Assembly (NCBI RefSeq): GCF_003202695.1
Contig: NZ_QGLL01000009.1
Coordinates: forward strand, 62,001 to 126,000
Length of the DNA: 64,000 nt
Source: Bifidobacterium asteroides
GTDB taxonomy: Bacteria > Actinomycetota > Actinomycetes > Actinomycetales > Bifidobacteriaceae
Reading direction: 5' to 3'
Every line of letters starts with the position of its first letter. The stretch's first letter is position 1. Below, piece after piece: positions 1 through 8,807 of this stretch. The notes beneath the pieces are model-generated. The model had not been told where the DNA came from, did no database searches, and saw nothing but the letters and a program-made list of their open reading frames with translations. The translations under genes and the position numbers were made by a program.

Positions 1-292
1 CCCGGCCATGCAGACAGCCCACAATCTCCTGCCGGGAGCGAATGACCAGATCCTTAGCCGATCCATTCAGAGGGTATCGGGTCAGCATCTGCGCAGGCGA
101 AGGCAAGCGGTCAAGCTCAAAGACCCGTCTATTGACGATCCGACCTATGCCTACCTCGTCCTCCCACCTGGGCAGGTTCCCAGTCTGCAAGGGATTGACT
201 CCGGCCGCCAGCGCCTTGTGCACCAGTTCAACCTCGTAGGCCTTGCTGGGTCGGGGCAGAGGCTCCTGTGGCTCATCCTTCATCCGACTCAT
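1..292 (-). CDS. DAHP synthase, second tandem copy (N-terminal part, cut by window edge)
   Basis: An open minus-strand frame runs from an ATG at 292 off the left edge with no stop. It is preceded by AAGGAG five bases upstream of the ATG. The visible ~97 residues end in IRSRQEIVGCLHGR, which aligns with VRDSRQAIREVLHGRDDRL in the complete DAHP synthase just upstream, so this is a second class I 3-deoxy-D-arabino-heptulosonate-7-phosphate synthase (first step of the shikimate pathway: PEP plus erythrose 4-phosphate). It starts 20 bp after the upstream copy's stop and is probably co-transcribed with it. Its N-terminus differs from the neighbour, as expected for paralogues with different feedback control; that last point is inference. 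The catalytic part lies outside the window. Confidence 0.8.
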   Translation of the reverse strand, partial: MSRMKDEPQEPLPRPSKAYEVELVHKALAAGVNPLQTGNLPRWEDEVGIGRIVNRRVFELDRLPSPAQMLTRYPLNGSAKDLVIRSRQEIVGCLHGR

Positions 293-312
293 GCCTTCTC
301 CTTGTCCACCCA

Positions 313-1476
313 TCAGGACCGGACCTCTCGACGAGCTTGGACGGCATCGGCCAGGATCTGCAGCAGTTCCTCGGTCCTGTCCCAGGAGATGCAGGCATCT
401 GTGACGGATCTGCCGAAGACCAGCTGATCCAGTGGGGCCGGTTTCTGGTGGCCGCTCTCAAGAAAGCTCTCCATCATGATGCCCGACAGGCCCTGCTCGC
501 CGTTGGCGAGACGGTCTGCCAACTCCTCGACCACCTGGGCTTCACGTACGGGGTCCTTGCCGCAGTTGCCGTGGGCGGCATCAACGATCAGACCCCGACA
601 GGCGCCAGGGCCCAGCGGCGCCTGGTGGATGGCCTCCAGGGCGGACCGGACGGATTCGGGATCGTAGTTGGGACCGTGACTGGAACCACGCAGAATCAGG
701 TGGCAGTCCGGGTTGCCCCTAGTCTCAGCAGCGATGACATGACCGTCCAGGTTGATGGACAGGAAGTGATGCTCAGAGGACGCAGCCAAGCAGGAATCGA
801 CCGCAGCCTCTACGCTGCCCTCGGTCGAGTTTTTGAAGCCCATGGGCATGGACATGCCGCTGGCCAGCTCCCTGTGAACCTGACTCTCCGTGTTCCGAGC
901 GCCGATGGCCCCCCAGCTGACCGCATCAGAAAGATACTGTGGAGTGATGGGATCCAGCCATTCCGTGGCCGCCGGAATCCCCTGGCCCAGGACCTGCCAG
1001 AGCACTTGACGGGCCAGGCGAATCCCCTTGCGAATGTTGAATGATCCGTCCAGGTCGGGGTCATTGATCAGGCCCTTCCAGCCGACCGTGGTCCTGGGCT
1101 TCTCAAAGTAGACCCGCATGACGATCAGCAGCCGATCCTTCAACCGCTCATTGACAGCCGCTAGACGACGAGCGTACTCCAGTGCAGCCTCCGGGTCATG
1201 GATGGAGCAGGGCCCGGTGATGACCAGAAGCCGGTCATCGCGTCCATGCAGAACTTCCCGGATGGCCTGGCGGGAATCACGGACAAGCCCCATTCGCTCT
1301 TGGTCCAATGGGCGCGAACGCAAAAAGACCCTGGGCGCTGGGATGGGATCCAACTGACGGATGTTGACATCCACCGTTTCGGGAAAGACGGCCGTATCGG
1401 CAAAATACTGCCGCTCCTCTTCCGGGATGATATCCGGTTCCTTGACGAATGCCACGGTCGCTCTCCTCTCTGTCAT
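313..1476 (-). CDS. aroG: 3-deoxy-7-phosphoheptulonate (DAHP) synthase, class I
   Basis: 387 residues, near the usual ~350-390 for the AroF/G/H family. It catalyses the committed first step of aromatic amino acid synthesis in the cytosol. Visible family motifs: GPCSIHDP (about residue 88), the PEP/metal-binding RVYFEKPRTTVGWKGL (about 120), WGAIGARNTESQVHRE, MGFKNSTEG, VDAAHGNCGKDP (metal-binding His) and GIMMESFLESGHQ near the C-terminus. All are intact. A second DAHP synthase begins 20 bp downstream, so the pair forms an operon. The upstream gap to pepC holds an inverted repeat (1538-1545 with 1563-1570, CGTTCCCG/CGGGAACG) without a U-tract; it could be a weak pepC terminator or a leader structure. 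The aroF/aroG/aroH assignment cannot be made from sequence alone. Confidence 0.95.
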   Translation of the reverse strand: MTERRATVAFVKEPDIIPEEERQYFADTAVFPETVDVNIRQLDPIPAPRVFLRSRPLDQERMGLVRDSRQAIREVLHGRDDRLLVITGPCSIHDPEAALEYARRLAAVNERLKDRLLIVMRVYFEKPRTTVGWKGLINDPDLDGSFNIRKGIRLARQVLWQVLGQGIPAATEWLDPITPQYLSDAVSWGAIGARNTESQVHRELASGMSMPMGFKNSTEGSVEAAVDSCLAASSEHHFLSINLDGHVIAAETRGNPDCHLILRGSSHGPNYDPESVRSALEAIHQAPLGPGACRGLIVDAAHGNCGKDPVREAQVVEELADRLANGEQGLSGIMMESFLESGHQKPAPLDQLVFGRSVTDACISWDRTEELLQILADAVQARREVRS

Positions 1477-1599
1477 ACTTCAACGATCATGCCCGAATTC
1501 CTTATGACCGCCCACATCCGGGCCACTGCAGACGGTCCGTTCCCGCGACCCTTAGAGACTCACGGGAACGAACAGTTATATGGAAATAGGTACAGTTGC

Positions 1600-2964
1600 T
1601 CAGGCCAAGGCACCCATGGGATCCCAGGCAGGCAGCATGATGGCCTCTTGGTCGAAGGCCTGACGATACTGGTCAGACAGCATGGACTTGGGCACGGCCA
1701 CCTCGTAGACATACTGGCTGAACCAGTCGTCGCTCATGGTGAAGTAGCCCTTGTTGGCGATGTCGCTCCCCCAGGAGTTCTCAACGCGCCAACGGTTGGT
1801 GGTACGGCCGTCGTCGGCCACATCCACTCCCACGAATGCCATGGCATGGTTTTGGGCCGAATCGCCGAAGCGCACCCGCTGCTCCTTGTCCATGTCAAAG
1901 TCCACACCGTAAACCCGGCCATACTCGAACAGGTCGGTGGCCCACTGACCGGCCTTGCGGTCCATCATGGGATGGCAATCGGCGCCGAACCAGACCGGCA
2001 GGCCCTGCTCGCTCATCAGACGACGGGCACAGTCCTTCATGACCTCCACAGGAACGTTCAGATATTCGGTGGGATCGCCGCCAGCCACGTTGCCCAGGTG
2101 CTCGATGCCGATCTTGCGACCCTTGGGATGCTCAGGACGCGGATCATCAACCAGGCAGACATAGTCCTCAAGTCCGGCATCCACGTAGCGCTTCCAGAAC
2201 TCCTGCGGAGTGATCCGCCCATCCCGGTGGAAGACGCCGTCCTTGTCGGTCCACTCCCAGTCGAAGCTGGTGGGCGGGGTGCCCAGATGAATAGTCAGCA
2301 TACGGTGACCAGCCTCCAGGGTCCGATCAATGATCTCGTCGATGCTGTCCGGGTTGGCCACCATGTGAGCCGTGGCCTGATGCAGGAGACGACGCAGCTG
2401 ATCGTTCATCTGGCTGGTGTTCTGGGAGGATGCGGTCTCGGGATAGAACTGCTTGGGCACCGCACCGTACTTCTTGTAGATGTTCATGGCCATGATCCAC
2501 TGGCCGCCATCGCCCATGACATCGCTCATCAGGAAGCGCATGAGCTGGGAGTCGACTGGCTCGCCGGCACGCACCAGGGCAGCCACGTCGCGCAGGAAGT
2601 AGTTGACGCGCTCAAGCTTGTCATAGTACATGGCGTAGTTCTGGGACAGCTCGAAGTCGCCCATAGGATTGGCAGTGCTTTCGCCATCAATGTTCAGAGC
2701 CTTGCGAGCCACGAACCGGGCCACGTTCAGCGAGCTGAAGAGCCAGCAGCGACCGGAATGAGCCTGCGAGGTGACCGTGCCGTTATCGATGCTGACCGAA
2801 AATCGGTGCTGGAGCAGGCGGGAGCGATTATAGTTGTGGGCCACTTCGTCGATGCCTACCTGAGTGACGGCGTTCATGGCGACGTGGTTGGCCTCTCGAC
2901 CATCGAAAGCGGAGCGCAGGCCCTCCAAACGGGTCTGATCCAGTGGTGTCAGTACTGATGTCAT
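1600..2964 (-). CDS. pepC: Aminopeptidase C (C1B cysteine peptidase, bleomycin hydrolase family)
   Basis: 454 residues, matching the usual ~440-455 of PepC. It is a cytosolic hexameric thiol aminopeptidase that trims peptides. The catalytic cysteine sits in SGRCWLFSSLN (about residue 72). The histidine lies in the HAMAFVGVDV segment and the asparagine in VENSWGSD near the C-terminus, so the Cys-His-Asn triad is present. The chain ends in Ala (...GALA), in line with the C-terminal tail that lines the active site in this family. It has no signal peptide. It is transcribed on its own between the CPBP gene and aroG; the start used has a polar N-terminus typical of the family. Confidence 0.96.
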   Translation of the reverse strand: MTSVLTPLDQTRLEGLRSAFDGREANHVAMNAVTQVGIDEVAHNYNRSRLLQHRFSVSIDNGTVTSQAHSGRCWLFSSLNVARFVARKALNIDGESTANPMGDFELSQNYAMYYDKLERVNYFLRDVAALVRAGEPVDSQLMRFLMSDVMGDGGQWIMAMNIYKKYGAVPKQFYPETASSQNTSQMNDQLRRLLHQATAHMVANPDSIDEIIDRTLEAGHRMLTIHLGTPPTSFDWEWTDKDGVFHRDGRITPQEFWKRYVDAGLEDYVCLVDDPRPEHPKGRKIGIEHLGNVAGGDPTEYLNVPVEVMKDCARRLMSEQGLPVWFGADCHPMMDRKAGQWATDLFEYGRVYGVDFDMDKEQRVRFGDSAQNHAMAFVGVDVADDGRTTNRWRVENSWGSDIANKGYFTMSDDWFSQYVYEVAVPKSMLSDQYRQAFDQEAIMLPAWDPMGALA

Positions 2965-3078
2965 ACGGTCTGTCCTTGTTTCCTTTCATGCGGATGTATC
3001 TGCATCCCTGCATCCAGCATAGCGGGAATCGGTCATCGGGGATTCGCCTGGTGGAGGATGTGGACAGCTGTACCTATG

Positions 3079-4095
3079 TCAAGCCAAGGAAAAGCGCTGG
3101 GCCGCATTGATCGCGGCCAGAACGACCAGGACGGCCAACCCAAGGGAGATCCAACCCCGATAGGTGCCGGAGCGTGAACGATTGGCGCGCAGATGGTCTG
3201 CCAGGCGTCCCCGAATCAGCCAGAGGACCGCCAGTCCTCCAACCAGGCCCAGAAGGGTCATTCCCTGGTTGATCATCATGGCGGTGCGGGCAGGCACCGT
3301 CTGGGTCAGCCACATCATGGCATCAGCCAGAACCAGGTTGTTGAAGATATGCAGAGCCATGGACCAGAGGATGGAGTATTCCATGGCGACGACGCCCAGA
3401 ACCAGACCCAACAGGAAGGTGAACAGACTCTGGGTGATGTCTCCGTGCAGACAGGCGAAGATAAAGGAGGAGGTGACGATGGCGAAGGTCCGTCCGTAGG
3501 GCCGCAGTCGGCCCATGACCACGCCGCGCAGCAGGAGCTCTTCGACGATGGGCACCAGAACAGCCGTATCAAGGGGCGACAGGAACCCATGCTGGCCCGC
3601 CGCTATCTGGGAAGTGGTGGAATGGTAGACCAGCCCCAGAGCCTGGGATCCCTGGTTGACCACCCAGGTAAAGCCGATCTCGATGCTGCTGGCCAGCATG
3701 ATCAGCAGGATGGCCCCGATCAGCACGGCCGGTCCTGGATTGGTCTGAGCCTTGTACTGGACAGGGTGGGAGCCGCGGCCAAGCAGATCCTGGCCACGGG
3801 TGCCGAAAAGAAAGACCAACATGACCAGATCGCCCAGCAGATCGCCCAGCCCCGGCTGGCGGGCGATGCCCAGGGCTGCAGCCACTGAGGGCAGATTCAG
3901 AACCCCGGCAATCAGGTTGGCGACCACCAAATACACTATGGCGTAGAGGGATTGCAGGTCCACCCCGCGACGCACCTGGGCGCCCCATGAGGATGGGGAC
4001 CACGGGGCTGTGCTCGGTCCTCCTTGCCTGTCCGCGCCCGTCTCGATCGACTCCGTGGCAGGTGAATCTGATGATGACTGATTCGGCTGCTGCAT
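3079..4095 (-). CDS. CPBP family intramembrane glutamic endopeptidase
   Basis: Multi-pass membrane protein (at least seven hydrophobic segments) of the CAAX-protease/Abi family. The three family motifs are visible: EELLLRG (EExxxR, catalytic Glu pair), FIFACLHGD (FxxxH) and HIFNN (HxxxN). The family contains intramembrane proteases, some linked to bacteriocin immunity; the substrate here is unknown. The first ~65 residues are hydrophilic and Ser/Gln-rich. I chose the ATG at 4095, preceded by GGGGGA; a longer GTG start at 4138-4140 would add 15 residues but has no clear ribosome-binding site. It stands alone between pepC and the divIVA-like gene. Confidence 0.88.
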   Translation of the reverse strand: MQQPNQSSSDSPATESIETGADRQGGPSTAPWSPSSWGAQVRRGVDLQSLYAIVYLVVANLIAGVLNLPSVAAALGIARQPGLGDLLGDLVMLVFLFGTRGQDLLGRGSHPVQYKAQTNPGPAVLIGAILLIMLASSIEIGFTWVVNQGSQALGLVYHSTTSQIAAGQHGFLSPLDTAVLVPIVEELLLRGVVMGRLRPYGRTFAIVTSSFIFACLHGDITQSLFTFLLGLVLGVVAMEYSILWSMALHIFNNLVLADAMMWLTQTVPARTAMMINQGMTLLGLVGGLAVLWLIRGRLADHLRANRSRSGTYRGWISLGLAVLVVLAAINAAQRFSLA

Positions 4096-4230
4096 GATGT
4101 CCCCCAACCCTGTGACCTTTGGCCTGCACCCCTTTGTCACCGACTCTAGGCCACAGCAAGGGCTTGGATCGAGATTGACACCCGTGCCTGTTTCGGCCTG
4201 CGGCCAGGCAGCTCCCAGGCAAGATAAAGG

Positions 4231-4259
4231 CCGGGTCGCAGATCATGCCTGCGACCCGG
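4231..4259 (-). terminator. Intrinsic terminator of the divIVA-like gene
   Basis: A perfect 11-bp stem (CCGGGTCGCAG / CTGCGACCCGG) with a 7-base loop. On the minus strand it is followed by CCTTTATCTT, which is T-rich. It lies 26 bp after the stop of the divIVA-like gene. Confidence 0.8.
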
Positions 4260-4285
4260 TCTTGAAGAATAATGCCGTCTGCTGA

Positions 4286-6016
4286 TCAGTCCCCATCTGT
4301 CGGGGTAGCGTTACCCTTGATGCGCGGAATGATCGTAGTCTCCTGGTCCGCGACCGCCTTCTCCACCCGTCCGTCTTTAGCCCGAGCCGGCGCATCATCA
4401 GTCTTGGCGGGTGCTTTGGGCAATATGCTCGGCGCCGGAGAGGGCAGGACCTGAGTCGGCATATTGGCCGAAGGTCGGGCGGTCGCAGCCGTGCTGGCCT
4501 CATTCGCTGAATCGCCGTCGGAATCACTCGCTACGTCATCAGCAGGCTGGTTCGCCGCCACGGAATCGACCGATGACTGAGGGTCTTCTTTCTGCGCGTC
4601 TGCAACTGACTGGTCGGCGGTCTGATCCTCACTTTCAGCCTTCGAAGAAGCCACCGAAGCCGAAGAAGCAGGAGCCGGAAGCGCAACTGCAGCAGGCACG
4701 GCATTGACCACGGGCATGCTAGGCGCTTGCCCCTCGTCCTGGTCCTTGACCACAGCCTCTTCGTGGAAGCCGTCGAAGTTGCCAAAGGACTTGGAGAAGA
4801 TGTTCCTCAGCTCGTCGACCCGAGCGGTGATGGTGGCTTCGCGGTGCTGCAGCATGGCGATATTGTCTTTAAGCCCGTCCAGCTCAGCCTGGGCAGCCTT
4901 GCGATGGGCGTCGACTTCGGCCTGGGCGCGCTGCTTGGCCTCCTCCAGCAGCTGGCTGGCCTTGCGCTCGGATTCCTCCCGTTTGAAGGATGCGAACGAA
5001 TCAGCATCCTTGCGGGTGACCTTGGCCTGTTCGATCAGCTCCTGCGTCTCCTTCTCGGTCTTGACTCGCCGTTCCTCCAGGCTCTTGAGGAGTTCGCTCA
5101 CCTTCTTGGTGGCATCCTCCTGCTGGGCGGCGATGTCGGAGCGGATCTGCTCAGCCTCGGCGTTGACCTTGGCCATGGTCTGAGCACTGGTGACCTTGGA
5201 CTCGTCCACAATCTGCTGAGCCTCCGACTGAGCCTTGTCGGTGATCTCCGAGGCCTGACGACGGGCATCATTCAGGCTCTTGGAGACCTGCTCACGCACA
5301 TCGGCAAGCTTCTTGTTGGCCTCCGCCAGGGCCTTCTGGATCTGATCGTTGGCATCCTTCTTGAGCTTGGCGATCTCCTCGTCGTTCTTGCGGCGCTTGT
5401 CAGCGATCTCCTTGGCGACCTTGGCCTTCTGTTCGGATAGCTCCTTGTCCTGGGTGGCCTTGCTGGTAGCCAGCCGCTTCTCATGCTCCTCGCGGGAGTT
5501 CTGCAGCTCCAGATCCAAAGCCTGGCGGCGTTCGGCCACGACCTTATCGGCTGCGGTCTTGCTCTGTTCGCTCTGCTGCTTGGCGGTTGTGGTGACGGTC
5601 TTGGCTTCGTCATTGGCGGCTTCAACGATCGACTTGGCCTTGGCGCTGGCCTCGTCCACGATGCGCTTGGCTTCAAGGCGAGCCTCGTTGACCAGGGTAG
5701 TTGCCTTCTCCTGGGCGGAGGTCTTAGCGGATGCTGCATCCTGCTTGGCGCGGTTGAGCAGCTCAGTGCTGGTCTGCTCGGCCGAAGCCAGCAGCTGCTG
5801 GGCATTGGCCCCCAGGGAAGCGAAGGAGTTGCGAGGCTGTTCAACCTTGCGGGATTTGACCTCCTGCAGCTCTGCCTCCAGCTTCAGGATGCGATCATCA
5901 TCGGTCTTGATCTGCTGACGCAGCCGGGCCAGATTGCTCCGCGAGGCCGCCAGGGCCTGGTCGACCCGCTCCTTGTCATAGCCTCGCAGGACAACGGGAA
6001 ATTGATCTTCGGCCAT
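4286..6016 (-). CDS. DivIVA/Wag31-like coiled-coil cell division protein
   Basis: 576 residues from the ATG at 6016, which has AGAGGAG seven bases upstream; an upstream in-frame start would add 42 residues without support. The N-terminus (FPVVLRGYDKERVDQAL) is the DivIVA-type lipid-binding/polar-targeting motif. Residues ~25-430 are almost continuous coiled coil, rich in Ala, Glu, Lys and Gln. The C-terminal ~140 residues are low-complexity Ala/Ser/Asp/Pro. This fits actinobacterial DivIVA-like scaffolds that organise polar growth or septation, but it is much longer than Wag31 (~260 residues), so it may be a separate paralogue such as a filament-forming scaffold. It ends in a strong terminator. 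Confidence 0.75.
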   Translation of the reverse strand: MAEDQFPVVLRGYDKERVDQALAASRSNLARLRQQIKTDDDRILKLEAELQEVKSRKVEQPRNSFASLGANAQQLLASAEQTSTELLNRAKQDAASAKTSAQEKATTLVNEARLEAKRIVDEASAKAKSIVEAANDEAKTVTTTAKQQSEQSKTAADKVVAERRQALDLELQNSREEHEKRLATSKATQDKELSEQKAKVAKEIADKRRKNDEEIAKLKKDANDQIQKALAEANKKLADVREQVSKSLNDARRQASEITDKAQSEAQQIVDESKVTSAQTMAKVNAEAEQIRSDIAAQQEDATKKVSELLKSLEERRVKTEKETQELIEQAKVTRKDADSFASFKREESERKASQLLEEAKQRAQAEVDAHRKAAQAELDGLKDNIAMLQHREATITARVDELRNIFSKSFGNFDGFHEEAVVKDQDEGQAPSMPVVNAVPAAVALPAPASSASVASSKAESEDQTADQSVADAQKEDPQSSVDSVAANQPADDVASDSDGDSANEASTAATARPSANMPTQVLPSPAPSILPKAPAKTDDAPARAKDGRVEKAVADQETTIIPRIKGNATPTDGD

Positions 6017-6160
6017 GAAAATGCTCCTCTTCGTCACCAGGACATGCCGGCCCGCGACAAGGGTGTCTTCGGCCGGGTGTTTTACCTTGAACTCTACCCT
6101 ATGATCCGTCGAAACTCGCTGTCGGACGTATCGCCGACACATTGACCTTACATACCGGTC

Positions 6161-6889
6161 TTAGGCAATAAGAATGGGGCTGGAGGAGGGTCTCCGGTAG
6201 TAGCGGATGGTCTCATTGACCACCTCGCGCACAGCCTGTATCTGCTGGTTCAGAGGCAGACCCCACTCCTGGCCGCCGCCTTCGTTGACCAGGGGCAGGC
6301 TGACGAACCCCGCCAGGACATCAGTATGACCAGCAGCCCATGCCAGCAAATTGTAGAAGAGCGCGTTACAGACATAAGTGCCCGCGTCCGAGCTCAGCGT
6401 GGCGGGGATGCCGCAGGTGCCGAAGTCATGCAGGATGGCTCTCAAGGGCAGGCGAGTCCAGTAGGCGGCTGGACCCTGGGGATCGATAGGCTGGCGGCCG
6501 GTCTCGCAGACGATACCCCGAGGCTCCTGCTTCCCGGAATTTTGACGGTCATCCGCATCGTCAGCGTCATCCTCCTTGAGGTTGACTGCGCAACGCTCCA
6601 TGGCGATTCCACGAGCCCGACGCTTGAGCCCTGTGGCGATGATGATGTCGGGCTGCACCCGCTCTATGGCCTCATGCAGTATGGGCCAGGCCTTGGCGAA
6701 GCTGACGGGCATGGTGACGGAGGAAATCGCCAAGTCCACGCCCTCCAGAGGATCCTCCTCGGTGGGGCCGACTGGCCGCATGCCCTCCATGCCATGATCG
6801 GCCAGAGCCTGTGAGACCTGATATGAGGGGTTGACATCAACACCCTCGTAATGGTCGTATCCGGCGACGATGACCTTGATCTGCTCCAT
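6161..6889 (-). CDS. pcp: Pyroglutamyl-peptidase I-like protein, catalytic His apparently replaced
   Basis: About 242 residues (family usually ~215; the excess is an Asp/Gln-rich insert after ERCAVNL). Peptidase family C15 removes N-terminal pyroglutamate. Visible motifs: VIVAGYDHYEGVDVNPS at the N-terminus, RGIAMERCAVNL (catalytic Glu) and LSSDAGTYVCNALFYN (catalytic Cys). Where the family has GFIHVP with the catalytic His, this protein reads GFVSLP, so the His position appears to be Ser. It may be inactive, or use another residue. The start is uncertain: ATG at 6889 or 6898, both without a strong ribosome-binding site. It follows ispD by 22 bp and is probably translated from the same mRNA. 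Confidence 0.8.
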   Translation of the reverse strand: MEQIKVIVAGYDHYEGVDVNPSYQVSQALADHGMEGMRPVGPTEEDPLEGVDLAISSVTMPVSFAKAWPILHEAIERVQPDIIIATGLKRRARGIAMERCAVNLKEDDADDADDRQNSGKQEPRGIVCETGRQPIDPQGPAAYWTRLPLRAILHDFGTCGIPATLSSDAGTYVCNALFYNLLAWAAGHTDVLAGFVSLPLVNEGGGQEWGLPLNQQIQAVREVVNETIRYYRRPSSSPILIA

Positions 6890-6911
6890 GTGCCCCATGG
6901 TACACAGGGCT

Positions 6912-7721
6912 TCACCCGGCCAGGGAGCCTGCAATCAATTCAGCCATGGGTACGTCCGAAGGCAGGGTGATCTTCATGTTGTTCACGCTGCCGGCCACAA
7001 TGGCCACCGGCTCGTCGGGCAGGCGGTCCACCACCACCCGGGTGTCATCGGTGGGATGGAAGTTGGGATCTGCAGCGGCCAGGTCATAGGCCTTGCGGAG
7101 GGTGCCAAAACGGAAGGCCTGCGGGGTCTGAGCCCGGAACATATTGTCACGGTCAGGCACCTGACGCACCACCTTGCGCTCACCCAGGTCGCCGGCCATC
7201 AGCATGGTATCGGTCGAGGCCACGGCCACGGTCGCGGCATTGAACGTATCCAAGGCATCGATGCAGCCATCGATGGACTCTTGGGCGACGAAGGGCCGTA
7301 CCGCATCGTGGATGAGCAACTTGGCATCCTGCGGAATCTCCGCCTCGGCCAGGACCTGCAGGGCCGCCTCGGTGCTATCCATGCGCTCGACGCCGCCCTT
7401 GATGACCATGCGAACCTTGTCGTAGGTGTCATCGCCCACAATGGTTTCGACAGCCTCTCGCACTCGATCATTGACCACGACCAGGATGTCGGTGACGCGG
7501 GCATTAGCCTGGAAGGCCTCGATGGACCAGGCGATGATGGGCTTGCCGCCTACCTGCACCAGCTGTTTGGGATTGTTCTGGTCGAAACGAACGCCCAGCC
7601 CGGCCGCCAGAATCACCGCCACAACAGGCTTGCGCTGCTCCTCCGGCTCCTCGTTGTCCTGATCCGCCTCGGACGGGGCTGCTGACGCTCTGCTCTCACT
7701 CATAGGTTCAACGGTACTCAC
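6912..7721 (-). CDS. ispD: 2-C-methyl-D-erythritol 4-phosphate cytidylyltransferase
   Basis: 269 residues; the family is ~230, and the extra is a ~30-residue Glu/Ser-rich N-terminal tail. It transfers CMP to MEP in the non-mevalonate isoprenoid pathway. Motifs: VILAAGLGVRF (nucleotide-binding Gly-rich loop), NPKQLVQVGGKPI, KGGVERMDS, LIHDAVRPFV and QTPQAFRFGTLRKAY, then TDDTRVV and KITLPSD. All are intact. A related activity (ribitol-5-phosphate cytidylyltransferase, TarI) shares this fold, but no teichoic acid genes are nearby, so IspD is preferred. It is in a minus-strand run with pgeF upstream (about 100 bp) and pcp downstream. Confidence 0.92.
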   Translation of the reverse strand: MSTVEPMSESRASAAPSEADQDNEEPEEQRKPVVAVILAAGLGVRFDQNNPKQLVQVGGKPIIAWSIEAFQANARVTDILVVVNDRVREAVETIVGDDTYDKVRMVIKGGVERMDSTEAALQVLAEAEIPQDAKLLIHDAVRPFVAQESIDGCIDALDTFNAATVAVASTDTMLMAGDLGERKVVRQVPDRDNMFRAQTPQAFRFGTLRKAYDLAAADPNFHPTDDTRVVVDRLPDEPVAIVAGSVNNMKITLPSDVPMAELIAGSLAG

Positions 7722-7823
7722 GCCGCAGAGAAAAGTGGCGCAGACCCGGCGCTATCTGCACCGAAAATCTGCACCAGACACCTGCCCAAATTGCCAGCGG
7801 CAGGATCAATCAACCCTGCATCT

Positions 7824-8807
7824 TCAGGCATCGGCCAAAATAAGGGCCAACATGCGGCCCTCCCCCGCCTTGCCGGCCAGCGAGGCCCTGCGGTGGGAGT
7901 ACCAGAGCGGGTTCTCCAAGGTACACAGCGGTCGACGCAGATCCTCAAGACGCTTCGACAGGGAGGGACCTTCGCGATCCTGGTCGCACAATTCTCCCAT
8001 GTCCGGATCCTGACGCAGATAGCTGGTGGCAGCCCCAACCCGGGGGGCGGAGTCAACGATCCGCGTCACTCCCGCCGCTTTCAGCTCCATCCTGGCTGCG
8101 GAAGCGATGTCAATGGCGATTCCGCCGAATCGACAGGGGCCGGATGCGCCGGGGAAACGCTGCTCGAAGTCATCAGCCAGGTCCGTGCCCACCTGATAGC
8201 AGGCAGCGCAGATCCGAGGCCCCAGGGTCGCCACGATCCGGGAAGGGTCAGCGCCCTTGCCGGCCATGGCCCGGACTGTGGTCGGAATGACTCCGGCAAC
8301 CAAACCACGACGGCCACAGTGGGCCGCCCCCATCACGCCGGCCTTGGAGTCGGCCAAAAGCACAGGGAGGCAATCAGCAGCGAAGATGCCCAAGGCCAGG
8401 TCACGACGGGTGGTCACCTGTGCATCAGCCTCGCAGCGCCCAAGGGGCTGAGCCTGATCGGCATCCCAGACTCGGGCCGAATGGACCTGGTCCACCAGAA
8501 CTATGGTGCGGCCCAACTGACGACCCAGGGCCTGACGGTTAGCAGCCACTGCCTGTGGGTCATCGCCGCCCTTGCCGCCCAGATTCAGCTGAGCATAATC
8601 GCCCGAGGAGACCCCGCCCAGCCTGGTGGTGTAGACCACCTTGACTCCTGGCGCCAAGGCTATGGGAATGGTGACGGGTATCGGACGGCCTTGACCGTCC
8701 AGCGCCGCCAGGGGACTGCTGTCCAGCAAGGTCCGTTCCCGATCCCAGGATTCACCGCTCTGAACGCTCTGAGCATCCTGCTCGACTGGCTGGGACTCGA
8801 GACTCAT
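7824..8807 (-). CDS. pgeF: PgeF/YfiH (laccase-domain) family protein
   Basis: 327 residues; the family core is ~240 and the extra is an N-terminal Ser/Gln-rich extension of about 50 residues. Members bind metal and have been described as peptidoglycan editing factor and as purine-nucleoside phosphorylase-like enzymes. The three metal-ligand motifs are visible: VDQVHS (His), AADCLPVLL (Cys) and AAHCGRRG (His); GPRICAACYQVG follows. The usual HAGWRG is HCGRRG here. The start overlaps the stop of the aldo/keto reductase by 4 bp (ATGA), so the two are translationally coupled. Confidence 0.87.
   Translation of the reverse strand: MSLESQPVEQDAQSVQSGESWDRERTLLDSSPLAALDGQGRPIPVTIPIALAPGVKVVYTTRLGGVSSGDYAQLNLGGKGGDDPQAVAANRQALGRQLGRTIVLVDQVHSARVWDADQAQPLGRCEADAQVTTRRDLALGIFAADCLPVLLADSKAGVMGAAHCGRRGLVAGVIPTTVRAMAGKGADPSRIVATLGPRICAACYQVGTDLADDFEQRFPGASGPCRFGGIAIDIASAARMELKAAGVTRIVDSAPRVGAATSYLRQDPDMGELCDQDREGPSLSKRLEDLRRPLCTLENPLWYSHRRASLAGKAGEGRMLALILADA

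Noticed and set aside
1538..1570. Inverted repeat between pepC and aroG as a terminator or riboswitch
   Set aside because: 8-bp stem but no U-tract and no known riboswitch layout; mentioned only in the aroG entry.
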